From contig NZ_JANAEZ010000002.1 of assembly GCF_024813435.1 (NCBI RefSeq), positions 186,001 to 250,000 on the forward strand: a stretch of 64,000 nt of DNA, given 5' to 3'. The notes below the pieces were generated by a model. It was given only the letters and a program-made list of their open reading frames with translations. It ran no database searches and was not told where the DNA came from. Positions 15,023 to 24,611 of this stretch are shown here, in pieces (positions within the stretch are counted from its first letter, which is position 1; each line of letters begins with the position of its first letter). Both the position numbers and the translations under genes were made by a program. Source of the DNA: Cognataquiflexum gelatinilyticum (GTDB lineage Bacteria > Bacteroidota > Bacteroidia > Cytophagales > Cyclobacteriaceae).

Positions 15023-16417
15023 TCAATCTTCCAACCCCTTCCAAACCGGATCCAGACCTGCGTCTTTTTGTTTTTTGAAATCCTTCAGTGCTGCCAAAGC
15101 AGGTTTGCGGAGCAGCAGGATGGCGATGACGTTGAGCCAAGCCATCAGACCCACGCCGATATCACCAAATGTCCAGGCCAATTCGGCTGTGCGCACCGAA
15201 CCATAAAAGGTCGCCACCAGAATCAAAACCCTCAAGACATAAGTCGGCCATTTTTGCTTTCCTTCTTTTTGTAAATAACTCAGGTTGGTCTCGGCGATAT
15301 AGTAATACGCCATGATAGTCGTAAAAGCAAAGAACATCAAAGCCACAGCCACAAAACCTGCTCCTATGGAAGGGAAGTGGTGACTGATGGCATTTTGGGT
15401 GTATTCTGCTCCGATGGAAACCCCAGGCATATTTTCTACAATAAATCCCCCTTCGGGATTGATGACGTTAAACTGTCCCGTAAACAAAATCATAAATGCC
15501 GTAGCTGTACAGACAAACAAGGTGTCGATATACACCGAAAATGCCTGCACCAATCCCTGCTTGGCAGGATGGCTGACTTCGGCGGCAGCGGCAGCATGAG
15601 GCGCGGTGCCCTGACCGGCTTCATTGGAATATATCCCCCTTTTTACTCCCCAGGCGATTGCCATCCCAAACACACCGGAGTAGGTAGCTTCGAGGTTGAA
15701 TGCCGATCCGACGATGAGGCGGAAGACATTGGGTATTTCGGAGAAATTAAGAAAGATGATCGTCTGCGCCATCAGAATATAGCCCAATGCCATAAAAGGG
15801 ACGACGATCTCAGCTACTTTGCCGATCCTTTTTACCCCGCCAAAAATGATCAGGCCAAGCAGCAGGCAGATAATGCCTCCGGTGATTTCAACAGGAATGG
15901 AAAATGCGGATTGGACACTCAGGGCAATGCTGTTGCTCTGTACACCGGGCAGCAGCAGTGACATACTCAAGATGGTGACAAAGGCAAAAAGGATTGCGTA
16001 CCACTTGATTCCGAGACCTTTTTCTATGTAAAATGCAGGACCACCTCTGTATTGCCCATCTTTAACCTCACGGTACAAAACCCCCAAAGTCGCTTCGATA
16101 TAGGCTGAAGCTGCCCCCAAAAAGGCAATCACCCACATCCAAAAAACCGCTCCGGGTCCACCCATGGCAATGGCTGTTGCCACGCCGGCGATGTTTCCGG
16201 TTCCGATTCTTCCTGACATCGCTATCGCAAAAGCCTGAAAAGAAGAAACCCCTTTGGAGGAGGATTTACCTACAAAAAGCAGGCGAACCATTTCCTTGAA
16301 ATACCGCACCTGCATAAAACGGGTAACAACCGAGAAATAAATGCCGGCACTGAGACAAAGAAGGATGAGGGCATTACTCCAGACAATGTCATTGATAGAA
16401 TAAACGATTTGCTCCAT
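15023..16417 (-). CDS. Sodium:alanine symporter family protein (AGCS)
   Basis: 464 residues with about 11 hydrophobic segments. MSGRIGTGNIAGVATAIAMG near residue 68 is the signature of the AGCS (alanine or glycine:cation symporter) family, and SNEAGQGTAPHAAAAAE near 270 is the second conserved stretch. It is an inner-membrane importer using Na+ or H+; alanine or glycine is the likely substrate from the family. The C-terminus is short and charged. It stands alone, with a possible -7 box 83 bases upstream. Confidence 0.9.
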   Translation of the reverse strand: MEQIVYSINDIVWSNALILLCLSAGIYFSVVTRFMQVRYFKEMVRLLFVGKSSSKGVSSFQAFAIAMSGRIGTGNIAGVATAIAMGGPGAVFWMWVIAFLGAASAYIEATLGVLYREVKDGQYRGGPAFYIEKGLGIKWYAILFAFVTILSMSLLLPGVQSNSIALSVQSAFSIPVEITGGIICLLLGLIIFGGVKRIGKVAEIVVPFMALGYILMAQTIIFLNFSEIPNVFRLIVGSAFNLEATYSGVFGMAIAWGVKRGIYSNEAGQGTAPHAAAAAEVSHPAKQGLVQAFSVYIDTLFVCTATAFMILFTGQFNVINPEGGFIVENMPGVSIGAEYTQNAISHHFPSIGAGFVAVALMFFAFTTIMAYYYIAETNLSYLQKEGKQKWPTYVLRVLILVATFYGSVRTAELAWTFGDIGVGLMAWLNVIAILLLRKPALAALKDFKKQKDAGLDPVWKGLED

Positions 16418-16799
16418 AAAGGGAATTCTGATTTTTAATGAGGTATGGTTTTTTGGGGAGGCAGGGTCAAAGAATCATAAAACCCTTTTGAGTTGCATTC
16501 AAATATATCACCTTCCGGAATTAAATTCCTCAAAATATTCCAAAAGTCCCAAATCGGTAATTTTTAGGTTTTGATCAGATCAAAAAAGTAAAGAAAAAGA
16601 GGTTTCCCAACTTCTCACCCCTTCCTTAAGGGGTCGTCACCCTGAGTGATGCGAAGGGTCTCTTATGAATGAGATCTCTGTCACCTCTTACCCATTCAGA
16701 ATACTTTGTACTTGGTTCTTCGTACTTCGTACATAGTACCTTCCCCACCTCTCACCACTTACCTTTCACCCTCCTTACTTCCAAACTTCCCAACTTCCT
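16418..16799. other. Gap between VPS10/BNR gene and AGCS gene
   Basis: No gene seen. On the minus strand a TATATTTG -7 box (16500-16507) may start the symporter transcript. A GTCACCCTGAGTGATGCGAAGG dispersed repeat lies at ~16625. ACTTTGTACTTGGTTC with TACTTCGTAC (~16690-16730) repeats a phrase found at ~14888. The end (16740-16799) is a pyrimidine-rich tract directly after the BNR gene stop. Confidence 0.5.
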
Positions 16800-19700
16800 T
16801 CAATTCCCATAAAGCACGCCAATCCCCGCTTCCTGCAAGGATTTGTTATAAGCAGGTATCGCGGTCTTCAACAGCTTTTCTCCTCTGGTCTTCAGGACTT
16901 CCCATTCTTTGGTCAGTTCATCGAGGCGGTCTCTGGAACCTTGATTTACCCTTGGGATCGAGCTTTCGGTCTGATTAATCAGGTAAAGGTAGTTGGCAGT
17001 GAATTTATTGGGGAAGTTTTCGACATCGTCATAGGCCTTGGACTTGCGCTGTATCATGTCTTCATCCCAAGCCTGCATTTCCTTCAGTAGGTTTGCTCCG
17101 GCAGTATGCAGTTCTTTTTTGGCTTCATCGCCTTTGATTTTAGCCAAAAGGGGCTTCAGTTGCTGTTGGTAAGCCATGGCTTCATTGATCATGTTATGCA
17201 TGGAGGTGAGCTCGGCTTCCATCTTGGACATAAAGGCGTGGTATTCCTGATAGTCAGCAGTACTCAGTCCAAAATCCGGATTGTCCACGATCTTGGCCGT
17301 GTTGGTACTTTCTCCCAAATCTGATTTAAGGTAAAGAGAATAGCTTCCCGGAATGGCTTTGTGGCCTGAGAAACTTGCTTCCAAGTAGGCAGAAGGCACA
17401 CCCGGCATGGTTGGATGCCGCATGTTCCATACAAATCTGTTTACTCCTTTTTTGACAGTCAAAACAGGTTCTGGAGAAGGGCCTCCGTCATATCTGATGA
17501 ATTTGGGGTCTTTCTTGCTAGAAAAAGTCCTTACTAATTCTCCTTTTTCATCCCTGATCTCCAAGGTCAGTGCTGTCGAGTCATTCACAGATTCCGGCAA
17601 ATGGTAATAAATCACCACCCCATTGGCAGGATTGACGCCTTCAAAAGGATGGGTTCCTTTGAAGTCCTCACTGTTTCCATTCAACGGCGAAGACCAGCTC
17701 CCGAGCATCGCATCATCAGGTTGGTAGAGAAGTGGTTTATCCACAGAGGGTTGAATCCCGCGGACAACGTTGAGGTCATCCAAGATCCAATAGGACCTTC
17801 CCGAAGTGGCGACGATCAGGTCATTGTGGGCTACTTTCAGGTCAGTGATGGGAGTGACCGGCATGTTCAACTGGAAAGGTTCCCAGCTCGTTCCTCCATT
17901 TTGGGAGAGGTAGATGCCCGTTTCTGTACCTGAATAGAGCAATCCTTTTACCACGTTGTCTTCCCGCACTACTCTGGTAAACGCACCGTAGGGGATTCCC
18001 TTACTGATATTCGTCCAGGTTTTTCCGTAGTCGGTGGTTTTGTACATAGCAGGAATATAGTCATTGAACTTGTAGCGGGTAGTAGCAATGTAGGCTGTAG
18101 CCGGATCATGTGGGGAAACTTCAATGGCGTTGATGAGACATTCTGTCAAGCCTTTTGGGGTCACGTTGGTCCATGTCTTTCCATTGTCACGGGTCAGGTG
18201 AACAAGCCCGTCGTCACTTCCTACCCAGATATGTCCTTTTTCGTGGGGAGATTCTATGATGTAACTGATGGTACCATAATTTTCTGCACCTACTGCCTCA
18301 TTCGTGTAAGGACCTCCACCTTTTCCCTGCTTTTCCTTTTCATTTTTGGTCAGATCGGGAGAGACTACTTCCCAATTTTGGCCCATGTCTTTTGTCCTCA
18401 GGACATACTGCGATCCATGGTAATAGGTGTCGGGTTCATGTTGTGACCAGATGATCGGGGCATTCCAGTTGAACCTGTACTTCATGTTGCTGGCATTTCT
18501 GCCAAGGTATTGGATCGGCGCGATCATGATATTGGTACTTCCCAAGGATTTGTGGTCAAGCACTTCGATGGTACCGAGGTAGCTGCCTCCCAGGACGTAT
18601 CTCGGATCATCAGGATTGAAAGCCAGGAAGGCACTTTCTCCACCTGCGGAGTAATTCCAATGCTCTTGAGAAATACCACCCCTTCCCAAGGCCATGCTGT
18701 TGATGACCAAAGACGTATTGTCCTGCTGTCCGCCATAGATACGATAGGGGATTTGGTTGTCGGTATTGATCCGATACATCTGCGCAGTCGGCATATTGGC
18801 TTGTGTGGACCAGGTTTTGGCACCATTGAATGAAATGGCCGCACCACCATCGTCTGACATAACCATGTTTTTTGAGTTTTTGGGATTGATCCACAGGTCA
18901 TGGTAATCACCATGTGCACTTGGAAGTACTTCCCAGCTTTTGCCACCATCGATGGAGCGGAGTGCCGGGGCACTGAGTACATACACAGTATGCTCATCTT
19001 GCGGATCCGCAAAAACTTCTATATAATACCAGGCTCTTTGAACCAGTCTGTTGTCACCGCTGACCATAGACCAGTCAATGCCACCATTTTCAGAAACAAA
19101 AAGTCCACCCTGATCTTTGTCTGAATCACTTTCTATCAAAGCATACACCTTATCTGAATTGGCTCTAGAAACAGCAATGGCCATTTTCCCTTTTTCTTTG
19201 GGAAGTCCGTTGGAAAGCATTTTCCAGGTTTTGCCTGAGTCTGTAGACTTGTAAAGACCGCTGCCCGGCCCTCCGCTGATGACTTTCCATGGAAGACGCT
19301 GATGCTCCCACATAGCGGCATAGAGTACTTCCGGATATTTCATGTCCATGGACAGTTCCACGGCACCGGATTTATTGTCTACAAAAAGTACCTTCTCCCA
19401 AGTCTCACCGCCGTTGCTGGATTTGTAGACACCTCGATCTTCATTGGGTGCATGGAGCGCCCCTTGTGCAGCGACATAGACAATGTCTGGATTGGTAGGG
19501 TGGATGACGATCCTTGAAATGTGTTGGGTTTTTTCCAATCCCATTTTCTTCCATGTTTTGCCGGCATCGGTCGATTTGTAGATCCCATCGCCATAGGAGG
19601 TCATCACGCCACGGGGTGCATGCTCACCCATGCCGACATAGACGATGTTGGGGTTGGATTCGGAGACGGACACCGCACCAACCGACCCTGTCGTAAAAAA

Positions 19701-19937
19701 TCCATCAGAAATGTTATTCCAATGCTGTCCGGCATCTTCAGTTTTCCAGACACCTCCGCCAGTGGTTCCCATATAATAGGTCAGAGGATCGCTGACCACA
19801 CCGGAAGAAGTCACCGACCTACCCCCACGAAAGGGGCCTATGTTCCTGTATTTTAGGGTGTTGTTGATTTCTTTGAAATCCTGTGCCGAGAGTTGGAAGG
19901 CGCCAAGAAGGAGGATGGCAAGAATGAGTTTTTTCAT
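16800..19937 (-). CDS. Secreted VPS10/BNR-repeat beta-propeller protein
   Basis: 1045 residues from ATG 19937 (MKKLILAILLLGAFQLSAQ gives a clean signal peptide; the longer frame adds nine residues before it). The body has many BNR/Asp-box repeats of the form S.DGG.TW or STDAGKTWK, as in sortilin-type VPS10 propellers and sialidase-like glycosyl hydrolases, over about residues 25-720, then a C-terminal beta-sandwich and a helical end. In Bacteroidota such proteins are usually annotated as glycosyl hydrolase or VPS10 domain; no catalytic pair is recognised. Likely periplasmic or surface-located. Confidence 0.85.
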   Translation of the reverse strand: MKKLILAILLLGAFQLSAQDFKEINNTLKYRNIGPFRGGRSVTSSGVVSDPLTYYMGTTGGGVWKTEDAGQHWNNISDGFFTTGSVGAVSVSESNPNIVYVGMGEHAPRGVMTSYGDGIYKSTDAGKTWKKMGLEKTQHISRIVIHPTNPDIVYVAAQGALHAPNEDRGVYKSSNGGETWEKVLFVDNKSGAVELSMDMKYPEVLYAAMWEHQRLPWKVISGGPGSGLYKSTDSGKTWKMLSNGLPKEKGKMAIAVSRANSDKVYALIESDSDKDQGGLFVSENGGIDWSMVSGDNRLVQRAWYYIEVFADPQDEHTVYVLSAPALRSIDGGKSWEVLPSAHGDYHDLWINPKNSKNMVMSDDGGAAISFNGAKTWSTQANMPTAQMYRINTDNQIPYRIYGGQQDNTSLVINSMALGRGGISQEHWNYSAGGESAFLAFNPDDPRYVLGGSYLGTIEVLDHKSLGSTNIMIAPIQYLGRNASNMKYRFNWNAPIIWSQHEPDTYYHGSQYVLRTKDMGQNWEVVSPDLTKNEKEKQGKGGGPYTNEAVGAENYGTISYIIESPHEKGHIWVGSDDGLVHLTRDNGKTWTNVTPKGLTECLINAIEVSPHDPATAYIATTRYKFNDYIPAMYKTTDYGKTWTNISKGIPYGAFTRVVREDNVVKGLLYSGTETGIYLSQNGGTSWEPFQLNMPVTPITDLKVAHNDLIVATSGRSYWILDDLNVVRGIQPSVDKPLLYQPDDAMLGSWSSPLNGNSEDFKGTHPFEGVNPANGVVIYYHLPESVNDSTALTLEIRDEKGELVRTFSSKKDPKFIRYDGGPSPEPVLTVKKGVNRFVWNMRHPTMPGVPSAYLEASFSGHKAIPGSYSLYLKSDLGESTNTAKIVDNPDFGLSTADYQEYHAFMSKMEAELTSMHNMINEAMAYQQQLKPLLAKIKGDEAKKELHTAGANLLKEMQAWDEDMIQRKSKAYDDVENFPNKFTANYLYLINQTESSIPRVNQGSRDRLDELTKEWEVLKTRGEKLLKTAIPAYNKSLQEAGIGVLYGN

Positions 19938-20224
19938 CAGAAGATAGGTGGGTATTGAAGGCATTCAAGATATATAAAAATGTCGGTTTTAGAATAGGGT
20001 ATTTGATGGATGACTTTTGGAGTAAAAAATACCTTTGCTTTCAGTCGTACTTCCAACCTCCAACTTCGTACTTCAAAAGATATCTCCCTCTGGTCGATAT
20101 GAAAAGGTGAAGGCTAAACTACCTTTCACCTCTTACTTTTTACCGCCGTGTGGACCAAAAAAACCTTTAAACTTTCTAATCTTAGAACCTTCGAACCTTT
20201 CAACCTTAAAACCCCTTTCATCCC

Positions 20225-20458
20225 TCAACCCCCAAAAGCCTTCACCTCTCCATCCTCTTCTATGTGTTTGATTCCTTTGACTTTCAATTCCTGAAGGCTG
20301 GATTCATCCCCAAATATTTCCCCACAAATTACCCCGGTAAAAGAGAGGATATTGGTGATTTTACAGCCTTTTCCTTCAAGGGCTTGGGCGATATTCTGAA
20401 TATTACCGATTTCATTTTCCTCTATCGAGGCAATGAATTTTGTGGGATGCTTTGCCAT
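20225..20458 (-). CDS. Free-standing subtilisin-propeptide-like (I9-like) protein
   Basis: 77 residues without a signal peptide. The pattern KFIASIEE, IAQALEGKGCKI, ELKVKGIKHIEEDGEV resembles the beta-alpha-beta-alpha-beta propeptide of S8 proteases, ending with a 'gV..iE.D' strand. It starts 26 bases after the stop of an S8 protease gene on the same strand, so the two are probably one transcript. It could act as chaperone or inhibitor of that protease. The assignment rests on pattern and context only. Confidence 0.55.
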   Translation of the reverse strand: MAKHPTKFIASIEENEIGNIQNIAQALEGKGCKITNILSFTGVICGEIFGDESSLQELKVKGIKHIEEDGEVKAFGG

Positions 20459-20484
20459 TTTTTACTATATCTATCTGGTTAAAA

Positions 20485-21807
20485 TTACTGTGGGCTTTGG
20501 ACAAGTCCTGCCCCTACATCAGTTTGCGGCAATCCGATGGGTCTTGCCGAGGACACAAGCAAGTCCCAAATCTGCTTGGGAGTTGCGTTTGGGTTTTTCT
20601 CCCACAACTGGGCTGCCACCCCTGCCACAAATGGGGTTGCCATGCTGGTACCGCTGATCGAAATGTAGTTTTGAGGTGCTTTATATGCGCTCATCACCGA
20701 TACCCCTGGCCCGGCAATATTGATTTCCCCTCCGTCACCGTTGATGGCGCCGCAGGAAAAATCAGCAACTTTGAGGAACCTGTCTATTGCTGCTACTGCC
20801 ATGATAGAGGGGCAGTTGGCAGGATGGCCGACAGGTTGGATAATATTGGAAGACCTTCGGCTTTCATTTCCTGCTGCTGCGATAATCAATGTGCCTGATC
20901 CGAGCGCTTTTTTGGCAATATCCTCATAAATCCGGGAATAACTTTGGCCGGGTCTTGTGGCCGCCCCCAAAGACATCGAAATTACCTTACATCCATTAGC
21001 CATGGCCCAATCCATACCTGCCAAGATGCCCGAGTCCGAACCGGAACCCGCATTGGACAGGACTTTTCCTATAAAAATCTTTGCTTCTGAAGATACCCCA
21101 TACCTGCTGTTGTTGGAACCCCGCAATCCTCCTGCAGCTATTCCGGTACAGTGGGTCCCATGACCATTGAGGTCATTGACATCCTCTGCCGAAATAAAGG
21201 ATTTTGTCTGTATTGTTCTTGTCTGAAAATCAGGATGTGCAATCAGGAATCCAGTGTCAAGTATGGCTACAGGGATGTTTTTCCCTGTATAGGGACTGCT
21301 CAAAGCCCTTACCGCCTGTACCCCCCAATACGCTGAAGCATTATCCGAATAAGAGTCAGGAAGTTTGGGATCTACAGGCTTAGGGTCGCTGGGTGGAGTA
21401 GTGACCGGGGGTTTGGGGCCGAACCCCAATAACCTTAAAAGCCATTGCCAAAAACCGCCTCCACCCGAGGCCCCAACCTCCGCCAAGGCATAAACAAAGC
21501 GCTCAGGTTCATCATAAAGGAATACACTTTTTGTTCTGGAGGCTGTCGTCAGGGTATTGATCTTTGCTTCATGGTTTTCATTGATGACTGCGACACCGAA
21601 TCTTTCAAAAACAATCCCATCTGCCTGATCAAATGCATTGATATAATCTTCCTCGTGGGATTTGTATTCTGTAGAATTTGCAAGACGGAGAGAGGCATCC
21701 TCGGCCTGTGAGGCGATGTCACTGAATTTTGCATCAGGAGCAAGCATCACAAGACGCCTTCCTGTAAATTCAGGTTTTGATTGGAGCAATTCTGGTTGAT
21801 CTGACAT
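20485..21807 (-). CDS. S8 family subtilisin-like serine protease
   Basis: 440 residues with the full triad: D184 in VAILDTGF, H216 in GHGTHC and S388 in SGTSMATP. The oxyanion Asn is in IIAAAGNES. About the first 130 residues form an N-terminal region, then a Gly/Trp linker and a Pro/Lys-rich stretch (PKPPVTTPPSDPKPVDPKLP) before the catalytic domain. No signal peptide is visible, so an intracellular or unconventionally exported protease is likely. Its downstream neighbour looks like an S8 propeptide. Confidence 0.9.
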   Translation of the reverse strand: MSDQPELLQSKPEFTGRRLVMLAPDAKFSDIASQAEDASLRLANSTEYKSHEEDYINAFDQADGIVFERFGVAVINENHEAKINTLTTASRTKSVFLYDEPERFVYALAEVGASGGGGFWQWLLRLLGFGPKPPVTTPPSDPKPVDPKLPDSYSDNASAYWGVQAVRALSSPYTGKNIPVAILDTGFLIAHPDFQTRTIQTKSFISAEDVNDLNGHGTHCTGIAAGGLRGSNNSRYGVSSEAKIFIGKVLSNAGSGSDSGILAGMDWAMANGCKVISMSLGAATRPGQSYSRIYEDIAKKALGSGTLIIAAAGNESRRSSNIIQPVGHPANCPSIMAVAAIDRFLKVADFSCGAINGDGGEINIAGPGVSVMSAYKAPQNYISISGTSMATPFVAGVAAQLWEKNPNATPKQIWDLLVSSARPIGLPQTDVGAGLVQSPQ

Positions 21808-21959
21808 GGCTATGGGATTGAAAAGTGAATAGAATTAAAAACAGATCTAATTTACAAAAAAATATTATATTATTGATAATCAGAGGTATAATTGAAATTT
21901 AAGGTATTCGATTTCATTTTACCTCAAAGGACCCAAAGGTATCTCAATGGAATTTACCA

Positions 21960-22770
21960 CAGCTCACGAATGGCTCACAGAAAAATGAAAATATTTCACG
22001 CAGAGACAAAAAGAGCAAAGTCTCTAAGAAATTAATCTTGCGTTCTTAACTAAACCATTGCGCACATTGTGGTTAAACATGTACCGCGAAGGCGCAAAAA
22101 CGCTAAGAAAAAGCCTTAATAAAACCACCTTGTGTTCATATCAAACCTTATCGATCATTGCAGTAAAAATTGTCCAATGTTACCTCTAAGCATCTGTGAA
22201 AATCTGTGTTCATCTGTGGTAAAGATTTTTTCCCGCAGATAGCGCAGATTTACGCAGAAAAAAAGAGAATGTGTCCTGCGAAGGCGCGAAGACGCAAACA
22301 AAAAATTCAGCTCAGAGGACGCGTAAGACACGGAGAAAAAACTATAATTTATATCATGCGGAGTTAAAAGAGCAAAGCCTCTAAGAAATTCACCTTGTGT
22401 TCTTAGCGAAACCATTGCGATCAATGCGTTAAAGATTTTCCAATGTTACCTCTAACCATCTGTGAAAATCTGTGTTCATCTGTGGTAAAGATTTTTTCCC
22501 GCAGATAGCGCAGATTGACGCAGAAAAAAAGAGAACGTGTCCCGCGAAGGCGCGAAGACGCAAACATTAAATTCAGCTCAGAGGACGCGTAAGACACGGA
22601 GAAAAAACTATAAACTATATCATGCGGAGTTAAAAGAGCAAAGCCTCTAAGAAATTCACCTTGGGTTCTTAGCGAAACCATTGCGATCAATGCGTTAAAG
22701 ATTTTCCAATGTTTCTAATAACCATCTGTGAAAATCTGTGCTCATCTGTGGTTAAATCTATTTTTCTATC
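21960..22770. repeat. 266-bp tandem repeat array
   Basis: The phrase CATCTGTGAAAATCTGTG starts at 22191, 22457 and 22723, spaced exactly 266. Whole units (about 22173-22438 and 22439-22704) are over 90% alike by eye; the third is partial, and a diverged partial copy lies at 21990-22075. Each unit holds 'CGCAGATAGCGCAGATT', GCGAAGGCGCGAAGACGC and CATCTGTGGT phrases. The two frames of 89 residues inside on the minus strand are by-products of the repeat. Confidence 0.9.
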
Positions 22771-22821
22771 AACTAGGACACGGGCACAGAGATCACAGCG
22801 TTTTTGTTTTTTCTCGGTTCA

Positions 22822-22942
22822 AGCCCTGAAAGGGCGAGATACCAAAGGGATGGGTGCAGCCCATCCTTAAATTCAGATTAGATCCTCATGAGCCCTGAAG
22901 GGGCGGAATAATCTCTTAGTCAAATCTCGCCCTTTCAGGGCT
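22822..22942. repeat. 19-base perfect inverted repeat with inner hairpin
   Basis: AGCCCTGAAAGGGCGAGAT (22822-22840) and its exact reverse complement (22924-22942) face each other. Inside lies the hairpin GGATGGGTGCAGCCCATCC (22848-22866) and another AGCCCTGAAGGGGCG copy (~22891). Together they could form a cruciform or a folded RNA between the S8 and radA genes. Confidence 0.8.
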
Positions 22943-23024
22943 GAAGGGATAGCCGCAATTATCTACCACCGAGGGCATGGCACAGTGGTCACAGCGTCCA
23001 TTTAGCATTCTAAATTCATCATTT

Positions 23025-24410
23025 TTAATTCGAATTCCCCACCAGCCTCTGATACATTTCTTCCAGTTTGCTGACAGCAATAACCCGAATCTTGTACTTG
23101 TCTACATCCAAACCCTTGATGGCATATTTGGAAACCATAATCCGCTTGAAACCCAATTTCTCCGCTTCTGCAATACGGTTTTCAACCCTGTTGACAGCAC
23201 GGATTTCTCCTCCCAATCCCACTTCCCCTGCAAAACAGATGTCCTCCGGAACAGGATTGTCTTCATAAGAAGAAACCAGAGAAGCACAGACCGCAAGGTC
23301 CAAGGCAGGGTCCTCAACTCGCATGCCACCGGCGACATTCAGGAAAACATCCTGTTGTCCCAAGCGCATTCCCCCTCTTTTTTCCAAGACTGCCAAAAGC
23401 ATATTCAACCGCTTGGCATCAAAACCTGTACTGCTCCGCTGTGGCGTACCATAGGTGGCAGGGCTGACCAAAGATTGGATTTCTATCAAAAGGGGGCGGT
23501 TCCCTTCGAGCATGGCACCGATGGCGACACCGTTGAGGACCTCTTCCCTTTGCGTCAGCAAAATCTCTGAGGGATTGGCTACCTGTCGCAAGCCTTCGGC
23601 ACGCATTTCATAGATGCCGAGCTCATTGGTAGAACCAAACCTGTTCTTCGAAGTCCGGAGAATCCGGTAGGAGAGGTGTCTGTCTCCTTCAAATTGGAGA
23701 ACCGTATCTACCATATGTTCGAGGACCTTGGGGCCTGCGATGGAACCGTCTTTGGTAATGTGGCCGATCAGAAAGACAGGCACGCCTGTTTCCTTGGCGA
23801 ATTTCATCAACTCAGCTGTGCATTCGCGGACTTGAGAAACTGAACCTGCAGCCGATTCCACATATTGACTATGCAATGTCTGTATGGAGTCAATGATCAA
23901 AAGTTCAGGCTGAAGGATTTCTATCTGTTGAAAAATCTGTTGGGTATTTGTCTCGGATAGCACGTAGCAATTATCCGATTTGAAAGCCATCCGCTCTGCA
24001 CGCATCTTGATCTGGGCCTCGCTTTCCTCTCCCGAGACGTAAAGTACTTTTACTTTTGGCAATGAAAGTGCAATCTGCAACATCAACGTGGACTTCCCAA
24101 TACCCGGTTCACCCCCAATCAACACCAACGAACCCGGCACGATTCCTCCGCCCAAGACCCTGTCCAATTCAGCATCATGGGTCACCGTCCTCGGCATCTC
24201 TTCAAAGTTGATTTCAGACAGGCGCTTGGGTGTGGAGGCCCTTTTTTCTCTTGTTCCTATAGCTTTCCAATTTCCCTTGCCTGCTTCTTCCTTTTGGATG
24301 ACTTCCTCTACATAGGTATTCCATTCCCCACAAGCGGGACATTTCCCAATCCATTTGGGGCTTTGCGCGCCACAGTTTTGACAGAAGAAGGTGGTTTTTG
24401 TTTTAGCCAT
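23025..24410 (-). CDS. radA: DNA repair protein RadA
   Basis: 461 residues, the usual length. N-terminal zinc finger CQNCG and CPACG (C10, C13, C24, C27), RecA-like ATPase with GGEPGIGKST, the RadA-specific SKNRFG motif near 255, and a C-terminal Lon-like domain (GGMRVEDPALDLAV). RadA is a hexameric helicase that drives branch migration during recombination. It lies beside polA in the same orientation, about 200 bases downstream of it, with a repeat-bearing gap between them. Confidence 0.97.
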   Translation of the reverse strand: MAKTKTTFFCQNCGAQSPKWIGKCPACGEWNTYVEEVIQKEEAGKGNWKAIGTREKRASTPKRLSEINFEEMPRTVTHDAELDRVLGGGIVPGSLVLIGGEPGIGKSTLMLQIALSLPKVKVLYVSGEESEAQIKMRAERMAFKSDNCYVLSETNTQQIFQQIEILQPELLIIDSIQTLHSQYVESAAGSVSQVRECTAELMKFAKETGVPVFLIGHITKDGSIAGPKVLEHMVDTVLQFEGDRHLSYRILRTSKNRFGSTNELGIYEMRAEGLRQVANPSEILLTQREEVLNGVAIGAMLEGNRPLLIEIQSLVSPATYGTPQRSSTGFDAKRLNMLLAVLEKRGGMRLGQQDVFLNVAGGMRVEDPALDLAVCASLVSSYEDNPVPEDICFAGEVGLGGEIRAVNRVENRIAEAEKLGFKRIMVSKYAIKGLDVDKYKIRVIAVSKLEEMYQRLVGNSN

Positions 24411-24416
24411 TATTTA

Positions 24417-24611
24417 AGATGTGAGACGCAAGATGTGAGACAAGAGACAGATTTCTCGTGAATTGAAGATTTGGTGTAAAAGAAATTGAAATTTTTGGTT
24501 TTGAGTTTTGTGTGGATTTCTTCAAGATTAGGGATTTCTAATTTATAAGATTGCTTCTATTCCTTCGTAGAAACTATCTCAAATCTCATGTCTCACATCT
24601 TATGTCTTGTT
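24417..24611. repeat. Inverted dispersed repeats between radA and polA
   Basis: AAGATGTGAGAC copies at ~24417 and ~24432 face inverted GTCTCACATCTT at ~24589. The gap contains no gene. The same TGAGAC word family occurs at ~14537. Confidence 0.6.

Noticed and set aside
22155..22690. Two 89-residue open frames on the minus strand, nearly identical
   Set aside because: They fall in the 266-bp tandem repeat, which has non-coding words and repeats in all frames. The frames are a by-product of the repeat and show no ribosome binding site or domain.
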